This document shows, one piece after another, positions 1 to 7,080 of a stretch of DNA of 22,341 nucleotides. The notes under the pieces were generated by a model. The model had not been told where the DNA came from, searched no databases, and was given only the letters and a program-made list of their open reading frames with translations. Position 1 is the first letter of the stretch; each line of letters starts with the position of its first letter. The stretch lies in NCBI GenBank assembly GCA_934130175.1, contig CAKOXP010000021.1:1-22341 (forward strand), given 5' to 3'. This stretch comes from an uncultured Bacilli bacterium (GTDB taxonomy: Bacteria > Bacillota_I > Bacilli_A > RF39 > UBA660). Position numbers and translations under genes: made by a program.

Positions 1-430
1 AGAAATATAGAGTATGCATATAGATTATATTCAAAAAAGATAAAAAGAGGAGAAAGAGAATATGATTATACTCAAGTGATTCAATTTAATCTAAATAATT
101 TTTCATTTAAAGGAAATGATAAAATAATAGATATTTATGGAGTGAAAAATGATAGTGACTTAACGCTAAGTGATAAGATAATATTTGTCCAAATATATGT
201 ACCAAACCTAAGGAAGAAATGGTATAATGAGGGTATAGAAAGTTTAAATGAAGCCGAGAAATACATTTTAGCTTTGGTAGAAATGGACATAGAAAAACTA
301 AAAAGCTTAGGAGGCGAAGAGTTAATGGAAGAATATGTAAAAGAAGCAGAAGAAGTAAGTTTTGAAGGAGGAGTAGGAGAGTCATACGATAAAGAGTGGG
401 CTTTAAAAGACCAAGCTTACCGAGATGGAA
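1..430 (+). repeat. Direct repeat, copy A of Rpn-like gene core (matches 7438-7867)
   Basis: By eye the two stretches differ at only a few percent of positions, mostly at third codon positions, and both stop matching just after the CGAGATGGA motif. A third partial copy of the end of this repeat lies at 8011-8180. The similarity implies recent duplication or continuing gene conversion among the copies. Confidence 0.85.
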
Positions 431-582
431 AAGACGAAGGGAGAGAGGAAGGGAGAAAAGAAGGCATTTTAACAGAAAAACAAACTATTGCAAAATCTAT
501 GTTAGAAAAAAATATGGATATAGATTTAATTAGTGAATTGACCAGTTTGAATATAAATGAAATAAAAGCTTTAACAAAATAA
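1..582 (+). CDS. Rpn-family PD-(D/E)XK nuclease / putative transposase, 3' part (5' end outside window)
   Basis: The frame is open from base 1, and its first codons already match the middle of the homologous gene at 7081-8007, so the gene starts before the window; an internal GTG at 76 is not the true start. Visible are a conserved region (INLNNFSF-like NLNNFSFKGNDKIIDIYG, then YVPNLRKKWY), an acidic helix (EEYVKEAEEV) and a charged Gly/Glu/Arg linker (DEGREEGRKEG). The tail IAKSMLEKN...LTSLNINEIKALTK has the IAK-ML / helix-turn form seen at the C-terminus of PDDEXK_2 (Rpn-like) proteins. The nuclease core residues lie in the missing N-terminal part. DNA of about 430 bases is nearly identical to 7438-7867; the tail then diverges. 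Family proteins are linked to recombination-promoting DNA cleavage; the role here is inferred from homology only. Confidence 0.8.
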   Translation, partial: RNIEYAYRLYSKKIKRGEREYDYTQVIQFNLNNFSFKGNDKIIDIYGVKNDSDLTLSDKIIFVQIYVPNLRKKWYNEGIESLNEAEKYILALVEMDIEKLKSLGGEELMEEYVKEAEEVSFEGGVGESYDKEWALKDQAYRDGKDEGREEGRKEGILTEKQTIAKSMLEKNMDIDLISELTSLNINEIKALTK

Positions 583-624
583 AACTTACCACTACAAAAA
601 GAAAAAAATCAGGCTGTTAAATGT

Positions 625-662
625 AGAGATAACATCCTGTATGTAGATGCTATCTCTTTTTA
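625..662 (+). terminator. Rho-independent terminator after the Rpn-like gene
   Basis: AGAGATA-a-CATC (625-636) pairs with GATG-c-TATCTCT (646-657) around a 9-base loop, followed by a T run. It lies 43 bases after the stop codon. Confidence 0.8.
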
Positions 663-747
663 AATGGAAAATCCCACAAAATAAATAACAGAACAATTAA
701 TTGTTTATAAAACAGTTTTATGATAATATGAATATAGAGGTGATAAT

Positions 748-1752
748 GTGAAAATATTTGTAACAGGATGTTGTGGTTATATTGGAAGTCATACATGTGT
801 AGAACTTTTAAATGAAGGATATGATGTAGTAGGATTAGATAATTTTAGTAATAGTAAAAAATCTGTACTTGATGCTATTAAAAAGTTAACTAATAAAGAA
901 GTAAAATTTTATGAAGGAAATATGATTGATGAAGAAATCCTTTCTAAAATTTTTGAAGAAAATGAAATAGATTGTGTCATTGATTTTGCGGCTTATAAAG
1001 CTGTAGGAGAATCAGTTCAAAAACCAGTTGAGTATTATACTAATAATGTTTCAACTGTCTTAAATTTACTAAAAGTAATGAAAAAATATGATTGTAAAAG
1101 ATTAGTATTTTCTTCTAGTGCAACAGTATATGGAGATCCAGAAATAGTTCCTATAACAGAAGAGGCTAAAACTGGTGGAACAACTAATCCATATGGAACA
1201 AGTAAATTATTTGTAGAACAAATATTAAAAGATTTATATAAATCAGACAATACTTGGGATATATGTATCTTAAGATATTTTAATCCAATAGGAGCTCATA
1301 AATCAGGTCTTATTGGAGAAGAACCAAATGGAATCCCAGCTAACTTAATGCCTTATATTTCAAAAGTGGCTGCTAAAAAATTAGAATGTCTATCAGTATT
1401 TGGTTCTGACTATGATACTAAAGATGGTACAGGAGTAAGAGATTATATTCATGTTGTTGATCTTGCTAAAGGTCATATTAAAGCAGTTGAAAAATTAGAT
1501 AAAGAAAAACAAGGCTTATACATTTATAATCTTGGAACTGGAGTAGGTTACAGTGTTCTAGATATGATTAATGCCTTTGAAAAAGCTAATGGAATCAAGA
1601 TAAATTACAAAATAGTAGATCGTAGACCAGGTGATATCGCAACATGTTATAGTGATCCTAAGAAAGCAAAAGAAGAATTAGGCTTTAGTTGTGAGCTTAC
1701 TTTAGAAGATATGGTTAAAGATGCTTGGAATTATGAAAAGAATCATTCATAA
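748..1752 (+). CDS. galE: UDP-glucose 4-epimerase
   Basis: Interconverts UDP-glucose and UDP-galactose in the cytosol (Leloir pathway), which supplies UDP-galactose for surface glycans. The 334-residue length is typical. The N-terminal Rossmann NAD-binding motif TGCCGYIGSH is at residues 6-15. The short-chain dehydrogenase/reductase (SDR) catalytic set is present: Ser124 in SSSATVYG, Tyr149 and Lys153 in NPYGTSK. RYFNPIGAH and GTGVRDYIHVVDLAKGH are standard GalE signatures. The start is GTG at 748, preceded by AGAGGTGAT at 736-744. The gene stands alone between terminators at 625-662 and 1765-1796, and no Leloir partner is adjacent. Confidence 0.95.
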   Translation: MKIFVTGCCGYIGSHTCVELLNEGYDVVGLDNFSNSKKSVLDAIKKLTNKEVKFYEGNMIDEEILSKIFEENEIDCVIDFAAYKAVGESVQKPVEYYTNNVSTVLNLLKVMKKYDCKRLVFSSSATVYGDPEIVPITEEAKTGGTTNPYGTSKLFVEQILKDLYKSDNTWDICILRYFNPIGAHKSGLIGEEPNGIPANLMPYISKVAAKKLECLSVFGSDYDTKDGTGVRDYIHVVDLAKGHIKAVEKLDKEKQGLYIYNLGTGVGYSVLDMINAFEKANGIKINYKIVDRRPGDIATCYSDPKKAKEELGFSCELTLEDMVKDAWNYEKNHS

Positions 1753-1764
1753 AAACAAAAAAAT

Positions 1765-1796
1765 AGAACTGATTTAACGTTATCAGTTCTTTTCTT
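1765..1796. terminator. Bidirectional terminator shared by galE and the convergent membrane-protein gene
   Basis: AGAACTGAT (1765-1773) pairs perfectly with ATCAGTTCT (1782-1790) around an 8-base loop. A T-rich tail follows on the plus strand and an A-rich stretch precedes it, so it can work in both directions. The TGA stop of the minus-strand gene (1783-1785) lies inside the 3' arm. Confidence 0.85.
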
Positions 1797-3300
1797 TGCA
1801 ATACTTTGATTCTACTTTCGGATTTATATTACTACTTATACCAGCACCCATATTTGGATGTTTTGATGAATACATAGAGTCAATTATAAATAAACTTACT
1901 AAAATTATACAAATAAGACGCTTCTTGTCTAATGATATTTTATTAAATAATTTATCAAGTTTAGGAGCCATGAAATAAATACAGAAAGTTCCACCAATTC
2001 CAAAAAATATACTACATTCGAGGCAAATTCTACCATTTATATTTAAAAAGTATCCATAGTAACTCCACCATCTAGCGCACTTAAATGTTTCCAAATACCA
2101 ACTTGTAAAATATTCGATTAAAGCACAAATAGTCATAATTAAGAAAAAAGTAACGAGAGGTTTATCAGTGATTTTTTTAGCTTTTTTAGGTATCATTAGT
2201 AGAAGTACTAAAACACATCCCCAACCATAAATAGGTAACCAAGGACCCATTAGAGTTCCTCTATTGACAAATCTTGAGTGTTTAACAATTTCAAGTAATA
2301 CTTCCCAACACCAACCAACAAAAGAAAAACAAAAGAAGAATAAGACAAATGAAGTTAAGCTATATCTACGATAATAATCAAGTTTGATTTCTTCTTTTTT
2401 AGTACCTGGATAATAATCTTCAATATTTCTAATATCAAGCTCTTTATCATTAAAATAATTAGGATATTTATCTAGATATTTTTCTCTTAAGTTATAATAA
2501 ATACTTACTTCAGCTTCTCTTATATAAGGATCTAAGAAGAAAATTCCTACTAAACCAAAAGTAATAACATTTAGAATTTCATAACCAATAAAAGACATAT
2601 CAAGAAGAAACATTTTAAACTTACTTCCATTCATCATTTCTTTTGAAAGATTAATTGCTTCATTTGGTGAAATATTAGGATTTTCTGCTACTATAAACCT
2701 AACCATACGATAAGAGTAAAATTTAATAATTCCTCCAATAATAGTTAAATCCCATAAGTATGAATAAAGATTTTTTACAAAAATAGTTTTAACAGTAGCT
2801 AAATATTTCCTCTTTTTAAATAATGAAAATATTCTTGTAAACTTAGTCTTTTTATATTTTTTACTTTCTAGGAAAAAACGAGATTCTCCAACTGCAATGA
2901 CATCAAGGACAAATACTTTAAATAAAACTGTGATTAGTATTGAAAAGGAAATATTTACGATATTAAAAACACTATCATTATTAATTACTTTCTTTACTAA
3001 GTTTTCAGCTGATGTAATATAGATCTCACTACTGGCAACAACATCTTTAGAAACATCATATACTTTCTTAAATACTCCCTTTTTGGCTTTGGTTTCAATA
3101 GTAATATTTTTACTTTTATTATAATTAACAATTTCAGGAATATAACTAGTAAGTAAATCTTTACCATTATTTAAAGCTGATCTTGTAAGACCAAAACTAC
3201 CTAAGACTAGTAGTGTAAATAAACAAACAAATACTTTTGTTAAATAATTAGTCTTTAAATTTTTAAATGATTTTTTTCTAATATCTTTAATACTAAACAT
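1783..3300 (-). CDS. Membrane protein with N-terminal DUF975-like and C-terminal CmpB-like (putative ABC-transporter type IV, PF06541) domains
   Basis: A 505-residue multi-span protein. Residues up to about 280 look like the DUF975 family: an N-terminal R-KK--K-LKTNY helix, a YRMVRFIVAENPNISPNEAI segment, MMNGSKFKMFLLDMSFIG, and a final DPYIREAEVSIYYNLR. From about residue 313 a second set of spans matches the CmpB-like family: SFVGWCWEVLLE, NRGTLMGPWLPIYGWG and LEYFTSW-type IEYFTSWYLE...RWWSYYGYFLN. Neither family has an established function. ATG at 3300 was chosen because AGGTGG (3306-3311) sits 5 bases upstream; GTG at 3309 would be part of that ribosome site. The gene diverges from the FemX-like gene and converges on galE. 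Confidence 0.75.
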   Translation of the reverse strand: MFSIKDIRKKSFKNLKTNYLTKVFVCLFTLLVLGSFGLTRSALNNGKDLLTSYIPEIVNYNKSKNITIETKAKKGVFKKVYDVSKDVVASSEIYITSAENLVKKVINNDSVFNIVNISFSILITVLFKVFVLDVIAVGESRFFLESKKYKKTKFTRIFSLFKKRKYLATVKTIFVKNLYSYLWDLTIIGGIIKFYSYRMVRFIVAENPNISPNEAINLSKEMMNGSKFKMFLLDMSFIGYEILNVITFGLVGIFFLDPYIREAEVSIYYNLREKYLDKYPNYFNDKELDIRNIEDYYPGTKKEEIKLDYYRRYSLTSFVLFFFCFSFVGWCWEVLLEIVKHSRFVNRGTLMGPWLPIYGWGCVLVLLLMIPKKAKKITDKPLVTFFLIMTICALIEYFTSWYLETFKCARWWSYYGYFLNINGRICLECSIFFGIGGTFCIYFMAPKLDKLFNKISLDKKRLICIILVSLFIIDSMYSSKHPNMGAGISSNINPKVESKYCKEKN

Positions 3301-3398
3301 AACTACCACCTATTAATTAATTCTAACATATCAAAAAAATTAAATAGTACAAAAAAATAAATAATTAACACAATTTTACTTATATTTACTTAAAACAA

Positions 3399-3427
3399 TT
3401 GGTAAAGATATGAAAATGAGTTATAAT
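3399..3427 (+). promoter_or_regulatory. Sigma-A-type promoter of the FemX-like gene
   Basis: TTGGTA at 3399-3404, a 17-base spacer and a perfect TATAAT at 3422-3427, about 25 bases before the start codon. The 3301-3451 gap also carries the divergent minus-strand gene's upstream region, where no equally clear promoter was seen. Confidence 0.65.
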
Positions 3428-3451
3428 AAATACTAGTGAAGGAGCATGTAT

Positions 3452-4747
3452 ATGATATTTAGAGAGTTAACAGAAAAAGAATTTACAAAATTTGAAGAAA
3501 AACATGAACAAACAAGTTTTAGTCAAACAACATCATGGGGAAAGCTAAAAGAAGTTAATGGTTGGAAACATTATTATTTAGGTCTTGTTGATAATAAAAA
3601 GGTAGTAGCCGCAACTCTTTTATTAACTAAAAGTCTACCTATTATAAAGAAAAATATGTGTTATGCACCTAGAGGTTTTTTAATTGATTATAATGATTTT
3701 AAATTGCTAAAAGAATTTACTTTAAAGATAGGTGAATTTGCTAAAGAGAAAAATGCTATATTTATAAAAATAGATCCTTATGTAAGTTATCAAGAACGTG
3801 ATTTAGATGGTAAGATAGTTGAAGGTGGAAAAGATAATAAAAAAGCTTTTCAAAATCTAGTAAGGTTAGGTTATAAACATTTTGGTTTTAATTTGATGCA
3901 AGATACTTTACAACCACGTTGGATATTTGTTACAGAAACTAAGGATAAAACTGTAGATGAAGTAATGAATGGAATGGATTCTAAAACAAGACAAATAATT
4001 AGAAAAAATGAAAGACTTTGTATTACAACAAGAGAAATATCTTATGACGAATTACCTATATTTAAAGATATCATGCAACATACTGGAGATAGAAGAAATT
4101 TTATTGATAGACCTCTATCTTATTATCAAAACATGTATAAGACTTTAGAACCTAAAGGCATTTTAAAGATATTAGTTGCAGAGCTACATACTAAAGAGTT
4201 GATTTCTAATTTAGAAAAAGAAAAAGCTGACTATAAAAAAGAATATGATGAAAGAAAATACAAACATGATAATGGTATTAATAAAATGAATGAAAAAAAA
4301 TATCTTTCTAAACAAAAAGAGGATGAAAAAAATATCGAACGTGTTGAAGAGAAAAAAGATGAGATTGTCTCTTTACAAAAAGAATATGGAGATGTTATTA
4401 CTTTAGGAGGAATTCTTTTCTTAATTCATGGTGATGAAGTATTATCACTTGTTGGTGGAAGTTATGAAAAATTTATGGAATTTCAATCAGCATATACAGT
4501 TCATTGGGCAGGATGTAAATATGCTATCGAAAATAATTATAAAAGATATAATTTCTATGGAATAACAGGTGACTTTGATGAAAAAAATCCATTATATGGA
4601 CTTTATCTATTTAAAAGAGGTTTTGGTGGTAAAGTAGTTGAACTTATCGGAGAATTTGACTTAGTTATTTCTAAGTTTTGGTATCATGCTTATAAAATTG
4701 CTTTTGGCGTTTACCATGGACTAAAAAATATTAAATCAAAATTATAA
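3452..4747 (+). CDS. FemAB/FemX-family aminoacyltransferase (peptidoglycan cross-bridge or related)
   Basis: Family members use aminoacyl-tRNA to add residues to the lipid II stem peptide at the cytoplasmic face of the membrane. Visible are the N-terminal half-domain (SFSQTTSWGKLKE, then APRGFLIDY and IFIKIDPYV), the second GNAT-like half (MDSKTRQIIRKNER, QHTGDRRNF) and a Lys/Glu-rich coiled-coil arm at about residues 245-311. The closing FemX signature is HWAGCKYAIENNYKRYNFYGI followed by YGLYLFKRGFGG. ATG at 3452 (431 residues) is preferred over ATG at 3446 because the site GAAGGAG (3438-3444) leaves 7 bases to 3452 but only 1 to 3446. The coiled-coil arm, as in FemA/FemX/MurM, is expected to contact tRNA. 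The acceptor and the amino acid added cannot be read from sequence. Confidence 0.88.
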   Translation: MIFRELTEKEFTKFEEKHEQTSFSQTTSWGKLKEVNGWKHYYLGLVDNKKVVAATLLLTKSLPIIKKNMCYAPRGFLIDYNDFKLLKEFTLKIGEFAKEKNAIFIKIDPYVSYQERDLDGKIVEGGKDNKKAFQNLVRLGYKHFGFNLMQDTLQPRWIFVTETKDKTVDEVMNGMDSKTRQIIRKNERLCITTREISYDELPIFKDIMQHTGDRRNFIDRPLSYYQNMYKTLEPKGILKILVAELHTKELISNLEKEKADYKKEYDERKYKHDNGINKMNEKKYLSKQKEDEKNIERVEEKKDEIVSLQKEYGDVITLGGILFLIHGDEVLSLVGGSYEKFMEFQSAYTVHWAGCKYAIENNYKRYNFYGITGDFDEKNPLYGLYLFKRGFGGKVVELIGEFDLVISKFWYHAYKIAFGVYHGLKNIKSKL

Positions 4748-4777
4748 TTGACTAATAATAAAAAAATGAATTATTAT
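4748..4777 (+). promoter_or_regulatory. Promoter of TasA-like gene 1 (repeated element)
   Basis: TTGACT (4748-4753), 18-base spacer, TATTAT (4772-4777). The block TTGACTAATAATAAAAAA is identical to that in front of the gene at 5488. It starts directly after the stop codon of the FemX-like gene, so this gene is probably transcribed independently. Confidence 0.7.
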
Positions 4778-4797
4778 ATTAGAAGAGGTGTAGGAAG

Positions 4798-5373
4798 ATG
4801 TTAATGTATCAGTTAAAAGCAAGAAAAAAGGAAATAGTAGTAATAATCTTTATTTTAGCATTTGCTCTTATAGCAACTTATAAAATATATTATAAATTCA
4901 AAGATTCTAGAAATGTTGATTATAATACATCTACAATAGATGTAACATTTCATGAAAAAACAGGAGCAGAGGTTAATATTTTGAAATTAACTCCAGTAAG
5001 AGATAGTGTAGGTTTATCATCAAAAGCATATACTTTTACAATCAAGAATAATACTAATTCAAGTTTAAAATATTCCATTAATATAGATGATAATGAAATG
5101 AAAGTAAAAGATGATGATTGTTTGGAATATCAAATACCACATAATCTTATAAAGTTTTCAATTCATAAAAATGGTGAACAAAATCGTATCTATACTTTGA
5201 GTGATTTAGTAAATGGAGAGGTTTTAACTAGAATTATTAAGGCTAACCAACAAGAAGAATATACAATGAGATTTTGGATATCAGGAGATTCACTACAAAC
5301 TGGAGCTGGCTTGCATTATCATGGTTTAATTAAAGTAAATGATTTAGGAAGTCAAGTTGCAATCACAAAATAG
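4798..5373 (+). CDS. TasA/camelysin-like membrane or secreted protein without the usual A-W cleavage motif
   Basis: A 191-residue protein. A basic N-terminus (KARKKE) and one hydrophobic span at about residues 13-28 are followed by a beta-rich domain. This domain has the layout of the other TasA-like proteins here: an early strand, then AYTFTIKNNTNSSLKYSINI (the YTF-N-L/I pattern), then EEYTMRFWISGD near the end (equivalent to YSLRIWID and FSVRLWID in the neighbours). The segment after the span reads ATYKIYYKF where the other three have YAW or FAW, so it may stay membrane-anchored or be cut differently. The start ATG at 4798 has AGAGGTG (4784-4790) with a 7-base gap. Own promoter and terminator. 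A role as a fibre or matrix component is inferred from family resemblance only. Confidence 0.65.
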   Translation: MLMYQLKARKKEIVVIIFILAFALIATYKIYYKFKDSRNVDYNTSTIDVTFHEKTGAEVNILKLTPVRDSVGLSSKAYTFTIKNNTNSSLKYSINIDDNEMKVKDDDCLEYQIPHNLIKFSIHKNGEQNRIYTLSDLVNGEVLTRIIKANQQEEYTMRFWISGDSLQTGAGLHYHGLIKVNDLGSQVAITK

Positions 5374-5400
5374 AAAGTCAAGATTACTTGATTTTTTCTT
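5374..5400 (+). terminator. Terminator after TasA-like gene 1
   Basis: AAAGTCAAG (5374-5382) pairs with CTTGATTTT (5387-5395), including one G-U pair, around a 4-base ATTA loop; the T-rich tract continues into the tail. It begins directly after the stop codon. Confidence 0.75.
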
Positions 5401-5434
5401 TTGTCGTCAAGCAGATAATTAGAACTAAAAATAA

Positions 5435-5464
5435 TTGACTAATAATAAAAAATTAGTGTATTCT
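5435..5464 (+). promoter_or_regulatory. Promoter of TasA-like gene 2 (repeated element)
   Basis: TTGACT (5435-5440), 18-base spacer, TATTCT (5459-5464). The -35 box and first part of the spacer are identical to the promoter at 4748; the -10 box equals that at 17023-17028. Confidence 0.7.
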
Positions 5465-5487
5465 AATACTAGAGGAAGTGTATATAA

Positions 5488-6879
5488 ATGGAAGAAAAGA
5501 AAAAAATAGGAAATGCAAAACTTTTAGTAATAGCTATAGTATTAATCCTAGTAGTAATAATAGGAACAACATATGCATGGTTAAGACTAACAAAGAATTC
5601 AGATATAGTAAATAAAATAACAGCAGGAAACTTAGAATTAGTATTAGATGATACAACAAGTGAAGGAATAAAATTAATAAAAGCAATCCCAATGAGTTAT
5701 CAACAAGGAATAAAAACAGAAGAGTATACATTTACATTAACAAATAAAAGTAGTACAAGTAACTACACTTTATCACTAAAAGACTTAACTACTTATACAA
5801 ATGATGAAGATCAAGAAGTAACAATAGCTGATGAAGATAGACTAGCAGATTCAAAAATAAGATATATTTTATTAAAAGATGGAGAAGAAGCAACAGCATC
5901 AAAATCAAAAATATTAACAGATAGAGTAATAGACTCAGGAACAATAGAAAAAGGAAAAACAATTACTTATAGTCTAAGAATTTGGATAGACTCAAAGGCA
6001 GGAGACGATAATACAGAAAACGAAGTAATGGGAAAAATATTTAATGCACAACTAAGTTTAGAGGCTACTCAAACAGTAACACCAACAAAAACAGCAGTAT
6101 GTAAAAGAGCAACAACACTACATACAGAGATTTGTTCAAATACAGATGCAACAGTATCTTGCCAAGTAGATGGATATGCATTGAATGATACAATAACATA
6201 TGGAAACTTAGGAACAAGTGGTAACTTAACATCAGGAGATGCATTTGACTGTGATGTTAATGGAGACGGAGTATATGACTCTGAAACAGAAAGATTTTAT
6301 TATGTATCAGATATGACTAATGGAGTAACAACTGATGCAAATACAGCAGTACTTGTATATTATAATAATGTAAGTGGAGGAGTAGCATCTAATTCAACTA
6401 CATATGCATACGATGAAAGCGGAAAAAATAATAATGGCCCAGTAACAGCAGTTAAGCAACTACCACCAACAAGTCAATGGAAAAATGTAAGTTTAACAAA
6501 TACAACAAGAACAATAACAAATGAACAGGGTGGAAATACAACAAGTGCAGGAAACCTTCCAACAGCCTTTAGTTATGAGGGATATGCCGCAAGGCTTTTA
6601 ACTGCCCAAGAAGTAAATCTTGGTTGTGGATTTACAGTAGGAAGTTATGCAAAAGGAGAATTAAGTACAAAATGTAAATATTTAATGGAAAATACAAAAT
6701 ATTCATCAAATAATCTTCCATATGGAGAATGGTTAGAGTCACCATTTACATCTAATTCCAAATATTCCTGGGATGTGTACAGCAACTATCGTGGAATAGA
6801 CAACGGTGATGTCAGCGACGTCAGCCGTTACGGTGTCCGTCCAGCAATAGAGGTAGCCAAAACAGACATTGAGTATTAA
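5488..6879 (+). CDS. SipW-type (TasA-like) exported protein with C-terminal DUF6273/C-type-lectin-like domain; possible DGR target
   Basis: A 463-residue surface protein. Residues 1-35 form a SipW-type signal: basic start, hydrophobic span, GTTYAWL. Residues about 40-195 are a TasA/camelysin-like beta domain (ITAGNLELVLDD, YTFTLTNKSS, YSLRIWIDS). The C-terminal part has six cysteines (205, 216, 225, 255, 380, 396), an EF-hand-like loop DVNGDGVYD (256-264), GYAARLLTAQEV (365-376) and a lectin-fold ending W-LESP...W-V...G-V...YGVRPAIEV. That ending is typical of DUF6273-like domains found in DGR target proteins. Codon use switches sharply near 6757-6840: Arg becomes CGT and many codons end in C, while the rest of the gene uses AGA and A/T-ending codons. 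The GAGGAAGTG ribosome site is about 9 bases before the ATG. Ligand and partner are unknown. Confidence 0.8.
   Translation: MEEKKKIGNAKLLVIAIVLILVVIIGTTYAWLRLTKNSDIVNKITAGNLELVLDDTTSEGIKLIKAIPMSYQQGIKTEEYTFTLTNKSSTSNYTLSLKDLTTYTNDEDQEVTIADEDRLADSKIRYILLKDGEEATASKSKILTDRVIDSGTIEKGKTITYSLRIWIDSKAGDDNTENEVMGKIFNAQLSLEATQTVTPTKTAVCKRATTLHTEICSNTDATVSCQVDGYALNDTITYGNLGTSGNLTSGDAFDCDVNGDGVYDSETERFYYVSDMTNGVTTDANTAVLVYYNNVSGGVASNSTTYAYDESGKNNNGPVTAVKQLPPTSQWKNVSLTNTTRTITNEQGGNTTSAGNLPTAFSYEGYAARLLTAQEVNLGCGFTVGSYAKGELSTKCKYLMENTKYSSNNLPYGEWLESPFTSNSKYSWDVYSNYRGIDNGDVSDVSRYGVRPAIEVAKTDIEY
6757..6852 (+). other. Candidate DGR variable region (GC-rich 3' segment of the 5488-6879 gene)
   Basis: Bases 6781-6840 contain 32 G/C of 60, in an otherwise strongly AT-rich gene. 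Of the eleven Tyr/Ser/Asn/Asp codons at residues 431-448, nine are TAC, AGC, AAC or GAC, each equal to AAC or one A-to-N change away from it, as adenine mutagenesis of AAC template codons would produce. The stretch ends in a GC-rich constant-looking block (CGTTACGGTGTCCGTCCAGC, 6825-6844) close to the stop codon, the usual position for a DGR variable region. No reverse transcriptase or template repeat is present in the window, so this is inference. Confidence 0.5.
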
Positions 6880-6951
6880 TATTTAAAAAAAATAAATTTA
6901 TCAAAAACTTAATTATTGAATGAAATTTATATATCAATTATAAAAATTACT

Positions 6952-6989
6952 AAAGGGAAAAATTAAAATTAGTTAGTTTTTCTCTTTTT
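6952..6989 (+). terminator. Probable terminator after TasA-like gene 2
   Basis: AAAGGGAAAAA (6952-6962) pairs with TTTTTCTCTTT (6977-6987) with one G-U pair and a 14-base loop, followed by more T. The remaining 6880-7080 gap is AT-rich with no other gene seen. Confidence 0.55.
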
Positions 6990-7042
6990 AATTTGTAAAA
7001 ATGTTCATTTGCTAAATATTTTTACTTGTGATAAGTTCTTTC

Positions 7043-7054
7043 TACTTGCAAGTA
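7043..7054. promoter_or_regulatory. 12-base perfect palindrome upstream of the second Rpn-like gene
   Basis: TACTTGCAAGTA is a perfect inverted repeat about 12 bases before the AGAGG ribosome site (7068-7072). An extra ACTTG lies at 7024-7028. It could be an operator or a DNA-cleavage/binding site; there is no direct support for either. Confidence 0.3.
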
Positions 7055-7080
7055 AAATAATTTAGAAAGAGGCGATTAAT

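Noticed and set aside
107..385. Leu-rich minus-strand frames opposite the Rpn-like genes (also near 7544-7900 and 7988-8224)
   Set aside because: They are antisense images of Glu/Lys-rich coding DNA, have no ribosome site and recur only because the sense genes are repeated.
3301..3309. GTG at 3309 as start of the minus-strand membrane protein
   Set aside because: It is part of the AGGTGG ribosome site that serves the ATG at 3300.
6781..6840. GC-rich segment as a horizontally acquired whole gene
   Set aside because: The shift is confined to the last domain, stays in frame and the flanking codons of the same gene have normal composition, so a variable-region explanation fits better.
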